Assembly (NCBI RefSeq): GCF_031143425.1
Contig: NC_090438.1
Span: 755,931,823 to 755,995,822, forward strand
Origin: Pleurodeles waltl
Lineage: Eukaryota > Chordata > Amphibia > Caudata > Salamandridae
DNA length: 64,000 nucleotides
Direction of reading: 5' to 3'
Below, in pieces: positions 46,505-56,806 of this stretch. How positions within the stretch are numbered: the first letter of the stretch is position 1; every line of letters begins with the position of its first letter. A program made the position numbers and the translations under genes. The notes beneath the pieces are model-generated. The model ran no database searches. It was not told the origin of the DNA and was given only the letters and a program-made list of their open reading frames with translations.

Positions 46505-47779
46505 GACACAACCCAAAACAAAGGTGGGTACCAGGGTAAGAACTGGGATGCCACTAAGGCATGGTACCATAACTGTAGACAGACAGGGCACCACACCAAG
46601 GACACTTCTTGTCCCAAAAACAAACCCCCTAGCAAAATCCCAGGGGTAACCAGTGTAGCCATTGGGGATGACTCCTCAGATGAGGAGGTCTTCATAGCCT
46701 TCAACTGGAAAAAGGGCCCAACAGGTGAGTTGGAGATTCCAGAGGGAAGTAGACACTTCCACCACCTACTGGTGAATGGAATCCCAGCCACTGCCCTGAG
46801 AGACACTTGTGCCAGTCACACTATTGTGCATGACAGGCTGGTGTTCTCAAACCAGTACATCCCAGGTGAGATGGCCAGAGTAAGAGTTAGCCCAGACAGG
46901 GTCACTGATAGGCCTGTGGCTTTTGTGCCCATAGAAGTGGGTGGGACTTTTAGCTGGAGAAGGGTGGTAGTCAGTACAGACCTCCCCCTTGATTGTCTCC
47001 TTGGAAATGACTACCCAGAGGTTAGTCAGAGCCCAAGAGAAGAACTGGTCCAGTGCCAGTCCTCTCCCAAGGATTCTGGAGGTCCTGCCCCTGCAGTAAC
47101 TGCAAGTAGGCCCCAGAAAAAAAAGAAAAGAAAACAGAATAGGAAAGGTGGGCAACCTTTAGCCAAGGTTCCAGCAAGCCAAGGAGATTCTGCTCCAGTA
47201 GGGGAGAACTCCAAAAGTGGCACTGGTACAGTCCAACCTGACCCACAGGAAGTCCTGGCTAGTCAGGCAACTGTTAAGCCTGAGTGTGTGGCTCCTCAGC
47301 TAACAGAAGAAAGAGTGGAAGAAGGGTGTTTACTACAAGATGTGGTAACCCCCCACTCTAATACAGCAGACAGGCACCCTGAACCCAAAGAAGCCTGTAA
47401 CTTAGCCCCTTCCCTTGTAGGTGAAGAGCTAAAGGTGTGCTTCTGGGCACTGACAGCTGTCAGTGGCCTCTGCTGGGTGTTAGCCTTTATGGCTGCACTA
47501 TCCTTGGCATGGTGGTCTGACCCCATGCCAAATAGCAAATTAGGACCCCTGACCCTGTTGGTCATGGTGGGGTTACTCAAGCTCTGGGTAACCTCTTTGG
47601 GTAAGCTAGGGGTGACCCTGGCTAAGATAAGATTAGCAGAGGTGGATACCTCTAACCCCAAAATAGAGAGAATGGGTGGAGACATTAAAGACACAGACAA
47701 GAGGCAATTCAGACTAGGTCCTATTACTGTGGAAGTGGGTCAGTTCCCCAGAGGGAATGACCTGAGCAGGAGGATGTAA
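46505..47779 (+). CDS. Nucleocapsid remnant, protease-like domain and two-TM tail
   Basis: The frame is open from 46,505 (after TAA at 46,502) to 47,779; the first Met is at 46,730 (349 residues). Before that Met, HNCRQTGHHTKDTSC is an imperfect zinc knuckle (first Cys replaced by Tyr, last spacing widened). From that Met, residues 18-31 (IPATALRDTCASHT) match the retropepsin active-site loop with DTC in place of DTG, and 89-94 (CLLGND) is the second protease signature. Residues 100-230 are polar with a basic cluster (KKKKRKQNRK, 130-139). Residues about 236-262 and 271-300 are two hydrophobic helices, then a polar end. A role as protease is doubtful because the glycine is replaced. The membrane tail has no known match that I recognise; it could target particles to membrane or be an env-like remnant. 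A homologous tail at 7,890-8,190 shows that it is shared by a family. Confidence 0.7.
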   Translation, partial: DTTQNKGGYQGKNWDATKAWYHNCRQTGHHTKDTSCPKNKPPSKIPGVTSVAIGDDSSDEEVFIAFNWKKGPTGELEIPEGSRHFHHLLVNGIPATALRDTCASHTIVHDRLVFSNQYIPGEMARVRVSPDRVTDRPVAFVPIEVGGTFSWRRVVVSTDLPLDCLLGNDYPEVSQSPREELVQCQSSPKDSGGPAPAVTASRPQKKKKRKQNRKGGQPLAKVPASQGDSAPVGENSKSGTGTVQPDPQEVLASQATVKPECVAPQLTEERVEEGCLLQDVVTPHSNTADRHPEPKEACNLAPSLVGEELKVCFWALTAVSGLCWVLAFMAALSLAWWSDPMPNSKLGPLTLLVMVGLLKLWVTSLGKLGVTLAKIRLAEVDTSNPKIERMGGDIKDTDKRQFRLGPITVEVGQFPRGNDLSRRM

Positions 47780-47896
47780 GGCAGAGTAGGCCCTGCAACA
47801 AACCAGCCTATTTCCTCTACTCTTCCTCGCCTGACAGACTAGGAAGACTCTCCCAGCTTTGGCTGAGTCTCCTGGCCTGTGGGCTGGGGAGGCTTG

Positions 47897-50580
47897 TGTA
47901 AAGAAATGGCTCCCTGTTGCAGTTACCCCCCACTTTTTGCCTGATACTGATGCTGACTTGACTGAGAAGTGTGCTGGGACCCTGCTAACCAGGCCCCAGC
48001 ACCAGTGTTCTTTCACCTAAAATGTACCATTGTCTCCACAATTGGCACAACCCTGGCACCCAGGTAAGTCCCTTGTAACTGGTACCCCTGGTACCAAGGG
48101 CCCTGATGCCAGGGAAGGTCTCTAAGGGCTGCAGCATGTCTTATGCCACCCTAGGGACCCCTCACTCAGCACAGACACACTGCTTGCCAGCTTGTGTGTG
48201 CTGGTGGGGAGAAAATGACTAAGTCGACATGGCACTCCCCTCAGGGTGCCATGCCAACCTCACACTGCCTGTGGCATAGGTAAGTCACCCCTCTAGCAGG
48301 CCTTACAGCCCTAAGGCAGGGTGCACTATACCACAGGTGAGGGCATATGTGCATGAGCACTATGCCCCTACAGTGTCTAAGCAAAACCTTAGACATTGTA
48401 AGTGCAGGGTAGCCATAAGAGTATATGGGCTGGGAGTCTGTCAAAAACGAACTCCACAGCTCCATAATGGCTACACTGAATACTGGGAAGTTTAGTATCA
48501 AACTTCTCAGAATAATAAACCCACACTGATGCCAGTGTTGGATTTATAAAAAAATGCACACAGAGGGCATCTTAGAGATACCCCCTGTATTTTACCCAAT
48601 TGTTCAGTGCAGGACTGACTGGTCTGTGCCAGCCTTCTGCTGAGAGACGAGTTTCTGACCTCATGCGGTGAGAGCCTTTGTGCTCTCTGAGGACAGAAAC
48701 AAAGCCTGCTCTGGGTGGAGGTGCTTCACCCCTCCCCCCTGCAGGAACTGTAACACCTAGCAGTGAGCTTCAAAGGCTCAAGCTTCGTGTTACAATGCCC
48801 CAGGGCACTCCAGCTAGTGGAGATGCCCGCCCCCTGGACCCAGCCCCCACTTTTGGCGGCAAGTCCAGGAGAGATAATGAGAAAAACAAGGAGGAGTCAC
48901 TGGCCAGTCAGGACAGCCCCTAAGGTGTCCTGAGCTGAGGTGACTCTGACTTTTAGAAATCCTCCATCTTGCAGATGGAGGATTCCCCCAATAGGATTAG
49001 GGATGTGACCCCCTCCCCTTGGGAGGAGGCACAAAGAGGGTGTACCCACCCTTAGTGCTAGTAGCCATTGGCTACTAACCCCCCAGACCTAAACACGCCC
49101 TTAAATTTAGTATTTAAGGGCTTCCCTGAACCTAAGAATTTAGATTCCTGCAACTACAAGAAGAAGGACTGCAAAGCTGAAAACCCCTGCAGAGGAAGAC
49201 CAGAAGACACCAACTGCCTTGGCCCCAGAACTCACCGGCCTGTCTCCTGCCTTCCAAAGAACCCTGCTCCAGTGACGCTTTCCAAGGGACCAGCGACCTC
49301 TGAATCCTCTGAGGACTGCCCCGCTTCGAAGAAGACAAGAAACTCCCGAGGACAGCGGCACTGCTCCAAAAGAACTGCAACTTTGTTACAAGGAGCAGAT
49401 TTAAAGACCCCTGCAACTCCCCGCAAGAAGCGTGAGACTTGCAACACTGCATCCGGCGACCCCGACTCGACTGGTGGAGAACAAACAGCTCAGGGAGGAC
49501 CCTCCGGCGACTCTACGACTGTGAGTAACCAAAGTTGTCCCCCCTGATCCCCCACAGCGACGCCTGCAGAGGGAATCCCCAGGCTCCCCCTGACCGCGAC
49601 TGTCTGAACTCCATTTCCCGACGCCTGGAAAAGACCCTGCACCCGCAGCCCCCAGCGCCTAAAGAAACGGAACTTCTGTGCAGGAGTGACCCCCAGGAGG
49701 CCCTCTCCCTTGCCTAGGTGGTGGCTACCCCGAGGAGCCCCCCCCTTGCCTGCCTGCATCGCTGAAGAGACCCCTTGGTCTCCCATTGAAACCTGAAGGA
49801 AACCCGACGCTTGTTCCCACACTGCACCCGGCCGCCCCCGCGCTGCTGAGGGTGTACTTTCTGTGCTAACTTGTGTCCCCCCCGGTGCCCTACAAAACCC
49901 CCCTGGTCTGCCCTCCGAAGACGCGGGTACTTACCTGCAAGCAGACTGGAACCGGGGCACCCCCTTCTCTCCATTGAAGCCTATGTGTTTTGGGCACCTC
50001 TTTGACCTTTGCACCTGACCGGCCCTGAGCTGCTGGTGTGATAACTTTGGGGTTGCTCTGAACCCCCAACGGTGGGCTACCTTGGACCAAAAACTGAAAC
50101 CTGTAAGTGACTTACTTACCTGTTAAAACTAACATTATCTTACCTCCCCCAGGAACTGTGAAAATTGCACCGTGTCCACTTTTAAAACAGCTTATTGTGT
50201 TTTATGACAAAAGTATACATGCTAAAGTAATGATTCAAAGTTCCTAGAGTACTTACCTGCAATACCTTTCAAACGAGTTATTACATGTAAAATTTGAACC
50301 TGTGGTTCTTAAAATAAACTAAGAAAATATATTTTTCTATAACAAAACCTATTGGCTGGATTTGTCTCTGAGTGTGTGTACCTCATTTATTGTCTATGTA
50401 TATGTACAACAAATGCTTAACACTACTCCTTGGATAAGCCTACTGCTCGACCACACTACCACAAAATAGAGCATTAGTATTATCTCTTTTTACCACTATT
50501 TTACCTCTAAGGGGAACCCTTGGACTCTGTGCATGCTATTCCTTACTTTGAAATAGCACATACAGAGCCAACTTCCTACA
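47897..50580 (+). repeat. 3' LTR of the gag-protease-TM element
   Basis: Same length (2,684 bp) and same ends as the 5' LTR. The differences are scattered substitutions, for example at about 48,150, 48,539, 48,628, 48,730, 49,273, 49,548 and 50,171. A purine-rich stretch (GGGCTGGGGAGG, about 47,881) just before it may serve as polypurine tract. Confidence 0.95.
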
Positions 50581-51916
50581 GGTGTCCCCTTGATTAGATT
50601 AAGAAAGTGCAGGAGAGGGGTGTGGTTAGGATTTTTAGCCACACCAGTGGGTGGGCTCAGCCAGATGTAACCTCTAAAAATCACTTTCAGCCATGATGGA
50701 TGTTTGAGGAATGTTGCTCCCTGGGATTGATTTTTGCCACACTTCCCAGGAAGTGGTCATCACAGGGGGAAGGGCCCTGCACCTGAATGGAGAACCAGGA
50801 CCCTCCTGTTTTTCACTCAGGAGCAGGGATAAAACTGGCAGACCTGCACCCACACCTCAGATCCCTATCAGATTCCAACAAGGAAGAACTACAGGAGAAG
50901 AAGGACTGCGCTGCTTGACCCCTGACCGGCACCTGGACACTGCACTCTGGAGGACTGCACCAGCTGCACACTTTGGCTTCACCACTAAAAGGACTTTACC
51001 TGTCTTCTACTGCTTCAAGAAGGGACTCCCTGTTTGCTACAGGTACAAAGGAGCTGCCCAGAGTCCCCTGCATCAAGTCCTGCAAGCAGAGCTCAGCTGA
51101 CCAGCGTCCAGTGGCCGTTTGAGGATTGTGACCAGGTGCATTCTGGGAATTGTAGTCCGAACTCCCAAGGAGCAACTCAGAGCTCTCTGGAAGAAGATCC
51201 AGAAGTTTGGAGATGTTTGGAGCAGCTCCATAAGTTGAAGAGGTGCAGTGTGGGAGTTGTAGTCCCAGACCCCAAGAGGCACACCAGAGCCTCTGAACCC
51301 TTGGCTGGTGCTCTAGACCACTTTCCTGAATCAAACACTTCTCAAAGTAAGTGTGACAGTGTTACCTTGTGGGTGGCCTGAACTCTGGACTTTCTTCCTT
51401 TCCAGTGTGACCTTTTTTTTTTATTAACCGTTTGAGTGGTAGTTGCTTCTACGCGCTAGAAAGCATTAATTCTTTAAAAGTTCATATCTCTGGTTCCCCT
51501 TATCCGATTTTATTCGTTTTGGTGTCATTTTAAAGATAAAAATATACTCTATTTTTATAAAGTGATTTTGGATTTTTTAACTGTTTCCTGTGTTTTATTT
51601 AATTACTGTTTTGTGATATTTGAATGCTTTACGCTTAGTCTCCTAAGTTAAGCCTTCTCGCTCGTTGCCAAGCTACCAAGGGCTGAGCTGGGTTTAATTT
51701 ACTGAGACCTGACTGGACCTAAGTGGAGGTTAGTGGCCTATTGCTAAGTGTAGGTACTTACCTGCCCTTACCAATAACCCATTTTCCAACACCGCCTTAA
51801 ACACCAACACCTTGCATTACACCATGATTTCCTGAAAATGACTGATGCTGAAAACCTCTCTGTATTAGATTTGTCCGGACTAACATGAACTTCTCTTTAT
51901 TTTATCTAAAGACTTA

Positions 51917-52456
51917 GGCCCAAATTTAGGCAAATTTGGAGCCGGGCAGCCCAGCATATCACCTTGCTGCTCTGCCCTGCGTCGAAAGGAAAGGGCATCA
52001 ATGTGCCATATCTATGGCATATGGCACATTCCCGTCCTTTTCCCCAGCACTGGTGCTGTTTCAATAGCCTAACTCAAAAGCATGTACCCTTGCACCATGG
52101 TGCAAGGATGCATGTGTTGCATGCAGGATTGTTGTGCAGAAAGGGACACCTTCCTGCACATAAACAATCCTGGGATGCTTTTACCTTTTTCTATGTGTGC
52201 TTCAGAGTGCAGCACACATGGCGCATCCCAAGGTTTATAAGGTCTTGTGAATCTGGGGGGAGGGTCACGTGGGAACACCCCTGGAATTCCTCCCTAACGC
52301 AACTTTTGCTGCCTTGCCTTATTCCATAGTTGAGGCCATTCAAAGCCACACAAAGTAGCTTTGCGTGGCCTCATAAATATGTTTTAGTGGTATGCATTGC
52401 CATTGCTTCACAAAAAGTGGCGCAACGGTGGCACAAGGGCCTCATAAATATGGGCC
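51917..52456. mobile_element. 540-bp MITE with TTA target duplication
   Basis: The ends are GGCCCAAATTTAGG and, inverted, GGCCCATATTTATGAGG. TTA flanks both sides (51,914-51,916 and 52,457-52,459), the usual PIF/Harbinger target. The interior is non-coding; the frame 51,964-52,329 has no domain and lies wholly inside the element. Confidence 0.85.
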
Positions 52457-52459
52457 TTA

Positions 52460-53181
52460 GTCTGCCAACTAATCACATTCTGCTGTATGTGGTGGCTAAT
52501 CTTAGATCTCAAACTGAGCACAAACTGTGAAATAATGAATCCCATATCTGTTGGTTCAAGATGTGTTTAACCTGTATGCTTCCAAAATGCTTTAAAAAAT
52601 CTCTCATAATATTCATGCACTGAATATTTTACTTCCTGCTGAATTCGATTCAACCTCACATAATCCAGATCCTTTGGAGCAATTCAGCCTTTTTAGAACA
52701 ATAATCACTTCATTACACTCAGTCATTACAAGAGGTAAGGGTGCATTTGTACGAGGATCTCTCATTGGCTGTGCATCTGGCCACTGAACAGCAATCTTGC
52801 ATTCAGCCCAGGGCTAGAAAAATCATAAAAATTTGACTAGACCTGCAGATCGAGTAATTTACAAAATCTATTCGACCTTACTGTAATGTACTTCACCCAT
52901 AAACGGGTCTCAAATTGTCTGATCCTGGGCAAATAGTTTACAGAGTTGCCTTTTTCTTCATTCTCACATATGATTGCAACTTCAAATATGTGAGCTCAGC
53001 ATTTCTACAGTACAAAATAACCTCTTTTGTTTGATTAGGTAGACTAAAGTTTGCTGCATGCATCACAAGAATCAAGCCCACATCCCCAGGACGTCTAGCC
53101 CACGTAACCTAGGACTACTTTTAGTTTACTAACAGCATTGCCATCAGGGCAGGAGTGTTTCTCAGTTTGTTTAAACACTTA
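52460..53181. other. No gene seen
   Basis: AT-rich non-coding sequence between two MITEs. Confidence 0.4.
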
Positions 53182-53262
53182 GGCCCATATTTATACTTTT
53201 TAGCGCCGTTTTTGCGCCACTTTTTAACGCAAAAGCAGCGCAAACTTACAAAATACAATTGT
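53182..53262. mobile_element. Left-end fragment of a related MITE
   Basis: TTA followed by GGCCCATATTTATACTTTTT and GCGCCGTTTTTGCGCCAC-type sequence repeats the end of the element at 51,917. The right end is missing, so it was truncated by deletion or recombination. Confidence 0.6.
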
Positions 53263-55435
53263 ATCCTTTGCCTGACTCCTGGGGTATTGTGTCTGGTAGG
53301 TCTACGATGAATCCTCAAATATATAGTATAGTTTAATCAGTTTCCTTATCATATTCTGTTCTGGGACATGTATTCAAGTTGCCTAATCCAGCCCCCATCC
53401 CTTGTCTGGTTTTGCATGTATTCATTAGTGCCAAACAGTGACAGTGTGCTATGGCTGTATGCACGGATTCGGTACGGTGCCTCCAGCACAACAAACAAGG
53501 GTTGCCAATGTGTATGTAAGGACAAAACATGTTTGTGCCCTGACGGTCCACACACAGATTCACTTCTGCCGCCACCTTTTGATGGTGCTTGCGTGGTGAC
53601 TAGCTGTGAGATTAATCAGCACAGAGCCACTGATATTCCCTGTTGCAGTGGGAATTTTAGAGGCCACCCTGTGTACAAATGTTGTGATGAAAACTGCCTG
53701 TTTCCTATTACTGATCCATAACGTTTTTAAGCACACCAAGGTTGCCCTGTCGTCAGCCTTATTAGGGTTCTGCAGTGCCATAGCTGGAGTATCCCCATGT
53801 GTGTCGTTAGTCGTTCTTTGTCTTTAGTTCAAATCTGCTTTGAAGGATACTCTGTTAATTCAGGAAATGGCTCCACAGACTCATGACTAGACCTGCACGT
53901 AACTGTGACAACATGGAGGCCAATACTGACACAGGGTACACATGGCCACACATTTTAACTGGACACATGTGTGCACTGAACCATTGGAAATATTTGAACG
54001 CATGCAGCATGGTCTGCTGGTCCTCCACAACCACAGGAGAAACATAGGTCATTTACATGACTCAAACTGTGGTCTACCATAACCTTTTTGGATTGGATTT
54101 GGGACTCTGTGTCACATACACTGTACCTACCTAGCATGTTCAAATGCCTGACTCATGGGTAGTATACACACAAGTGACCATGAAGTGGTATCCAACATAC
54201 CATTACATGTTATGGCTTACATTTGTAACATTACCATTATCAACCGTCTTCAATCTATCCTGTGTATAGTTTGTCATGGGAGATGTTTTGTCCCCAAAGT
54301 CAGGGAAGTTCACACAGCATAAGACGCAACGGATATGACAACCACATATCATGACTGATGTACCTCAATGAATGGCATCTGATGGTTATCTACAATAACA
54401 ACACATGCATACAAGCATATTATGCAAAACACGTCTTGTGACATTCATACAGAGGCCCTACAACAATTGAAATAGTCAATTCACAGACATAAACACACAG
54501 GCCATGAGTTAATTTGTTAAGTTGTGTAGCCATGCTATCCTCTATTGATGCACCACCTGCTAAAACTAGGAAATACCAATTTTAATTCCAAATGTTTGGG
54601 TTGCTGTTGCGTCAGTTAAGAGTGCTAATCCGGCACAACAACATGAGTATTATGGTCCGCAGTAGTGTGGTCTGCCACATGTGCCCAAACACTAGAACAC
54701 ACACAGCAGGCCCTAACAGCCTATCTTTGTATAGTTATAGCCTTCATGTATGTTAAAAATTAGAAAAATTACACAAACACAGTTAAAGAGAGATATTTTG
54801 ATGCAGAAGCGTAAAAAAAGATGCATATGCGTCAAGATATGTCACATATTTGTTAAAAAATGACGCTCACAGCCATTATACATCGATTGGTCCCTAGCGT
54901 TAATTCCAACACTGCACCCCATGGAATTGGTTATCCATGAAAAATATATTGATCCTTGAATGCAGGAGATTTTTTAAGCATATGCGTAAAAAAATATTGA
55001 CGCAAAGCCCGTAAGCGTCATAAAATTACAAGCATCATAATAAAAACGCACTACATTTGAGACAGGAAGTGATGTAACAGGATATCCTGTTTACAGAAAT
55101 GGTACAGTGGGTGTAGTTTAACTTTCACTTTGCAGTCTGTGATTCTTCTAGACTGTGTTGCTGTGTAGAGAGTTGTGTCTGTCAAAATTCTGCTTTTGTC
55201 TCCCGTGTGCCATTTTTATTGTCACCAGTTGTTTTTGTAATTGTCTCTGTAAATCAGTGTAAGTGTGTTTTTGCCATTTTTTGTGTCTAATTTTGTCTTT
55301 GTACTGTTCGGAGTGTGTAGTGGGAATTGTTAGTTGGGGTATTGTTGGGCTGTATGTGGGTTCTTTAAGTTTCATTTCATACCTCCTTTCCCTGTATTTC
55401 CCTGTTTTCCCTTTCCTATCCCTATTATTTCTGTG
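53263..55435. other. No gene seen; probable upstream region of the next gene
   Basis: The overlapping frames at 53,333-53,827 show no recognised domain. GCGTCA-type motifs between 54,790 and 55,030 recur in both orientations. A pyrimidine-rich stretch leads to the ATG at 55,436. Confidence 0.35.
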
Positions 55436-55714
55436 ATGTTGGGAAAGCGACGTCTTGGGAGACTGGGTGAGGAGGAGCTGGGGGCTTTTATTTGGCTGGT
55501 GTGCCACTTCCTCCCCCTGATGTTAGAGGCTGGTGGCAGGATGATACAGGGGTATCACACCAAGGCGAGGAGGCTCAGGTGGTTCAAGGTGCTGTTCCAC
55601 TTAAAGAGAGTGTTGAACAGCCAGCGCAATGACCACCAACTTAAACATCACTGGGATGACCTTGTGGCCAGAGAGCAAGACCTGCTGGACCACCTGGGTG
55701 TGGTGGCCCTGTTG
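55436..55714 (+). CDS. Exon 1: Myb/SANT-like DNA-binding domain
   Basis: There are 93 codons from ATG 55,436 to a good donor (TTG/GTGAGT). The sequence has EEELGAFIWLVCHFLP, then AGGRM, then RWFKVLFHLKRVLN, and the third helix RNDHQLKHHWDDLVAREQDLL. This matches the E-E-L...W...RT..Q(V/L)..RW.DL pattern of trihelix/Myb-like domains, with RT here RN. It would bind DNA, for example transposon ends. Confidence 0.6.
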
Positions 55715-55800
55715 GTGAGTACAAATCAGACTAATGTGTACAGTAGAATGCTCTGTAGTGACAGCAGATTTTGTGACATGCTGCATACAGTGTTTGTGGA

Positions 55801-56806
55801 CATTGTCTCTCACTGCAGCTGGGGTTGTCTGTGTGCCACTAGTGGATGGTACTGCTGGTGCCGGTGCCGTGCATGGAGGGGGAGGTGCAGGAGCTGCTGT
55901 CTGTGGGCCTGGAGCTGATGAGGTTGACGGACCTGCAACAGTGACTATCATCCTTTGTGCGACTGTGGTCTGAGCGGTTGTACTGGTGGTGGTGGCTGTT
56001 GTGGACAAGGATAGCCCCCCTTGGGCAAATGCCCTCCAGACCCCTGTGGCTCTCTCATGGCGGTAACACTGTGCCATATTGCAGAACATTGGCTCCACAA
56101 CTAGTATGTGGTGGTAACGCATCGCCCGCCTCTGGAATTCCCTGATCTCATGGGCATTCATGTTGGCAGCTGTAAAAATAGAGAAAGCCAAACATTAGTG
56201 ATATCATTGTGTGATACATCTACAGATGATATTCTAACACTTCCTCAAAATTAGCTGAAACACTCTAAATCACAGTACAGATCATAAAATGTACCTGAGG
56301 AATGACAGGCCAACGCAGCGTACATATCTACTATCTAACAGCACAGCAATGCTCAAAAAGGTGTATACCTACTTAAATGATCTGTGCATCATTCTACTGC
56401 CATTAGTCACATAACAAATCCTGCAAGTACTCCACATGTGACAGTCCAACTAATGACTATCTTCTGGATGACAATCAAGGCCCACAAGATCTGTGAATTG
56501 TAAATGGAATTTCCTGGATGGTATGCAGTTGCTAATCATGAGGGGGTATCCTAGGTTGGAACAAATGAATGTTGGAATTACATGTCTGTCTTCTACAGTG
56601 GGATCCTCACACCTAGGTACACATATTTCATAACCGTAACCCTGTGCTTCAGGGGGTGATGGACATGCAACACATACTTTCAAACATCAAGGACAGCCAG
56701 GAAGCTTTGGACAGCTGTCCATGGGTTTAGTCAGTCCACCACAGGTAAGGAGGGCTGCCAACTAGGATTGACTCAAACATTGGACAATCACATCCACATT
56801 TATGAT
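55801..56806 (-). repeat. Left arm of a 1-kb inverted repeat (inverted exon 3 copy)
   Basis: This 1,006-bp stretch is the reverse complement of 58,441-59,448 with few differences (single substitutions near 56,370 and 56,595 and a 3-bp unit near 55,990). It contains an inverted copy of the first part of exon 3 with its own acceptor (TTTTACAG on the minus strand) and an open frame (55,601-56,191, minus) longer than that of the plus-strand copy. It lies inside intron 1 of the plus-strand gene. Confidence 0.95.

Larger units (their letters stand above)
42423..50580 (+). mobile_element. Complete young LTR retrotransposon: gag, protease-like, TM; no pol
   Basis: Two 2,684-bp LTRs (TGTAAAG...CCTACA) flank a 2,790-bp interior, and GGTGT is duplicated exactly at 42,418-42,422 and 50,581-50,585. 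By eye the LTRs differ at about 16 positions (about 0.6%) with no length difference, so the insertion is recent on this scale. The interior encodes a capsid protein and a protease-like/membrane protein, but nothing resembling reverse transcriptase, RNase H or integrase; only 117 bp separate the last stop from the 3' LTR. It must therefore use another element's polymerase and integrase. Each LTR is almost as long as the whole interior, which is unusual. Confidence 0.92.
41495..51791 (+). mobile_element. Outer solo LTR split by a younger retrotransposon; TSD CCGCC
   Basis: The LTR begins TGTGAGAGAACAGG at 41,495 and ends CCCATTTTCCAACA at 51,791. CCGCC stands directly outside both ends (41,490-41,494 and 51,792-51,796). 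Removing the inner element (42,423-50,580) and one GGTGT copy leaves a continuous LTR of about 2.13 kb. It carries AGTTAAGCCTTCTCGCTCG and CTACCAAGGGCTGAG (about 51,645-51,690), the inverse of the motif in the minus-strand LTRs of this window, so it belongs to that superfamily in plus orientation. No internal region remains, so it is a solo LTR older than the inserted element. Confidence 0.88.

Noticed and set aside
53368..53721. Cysteine-rich 117-codon frame that could suggest a small secreted protein
   Set aside because: No signal peptide, no regular cysteine spacing and overlapping open frames on the other strand; not supported as a gene.
55334..55918. 194-codon plus-strand frame as one protein
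   Set aside because: The true coding part seems to end at the donor at 55,714; the rest is antisense to the inverted exon copy.
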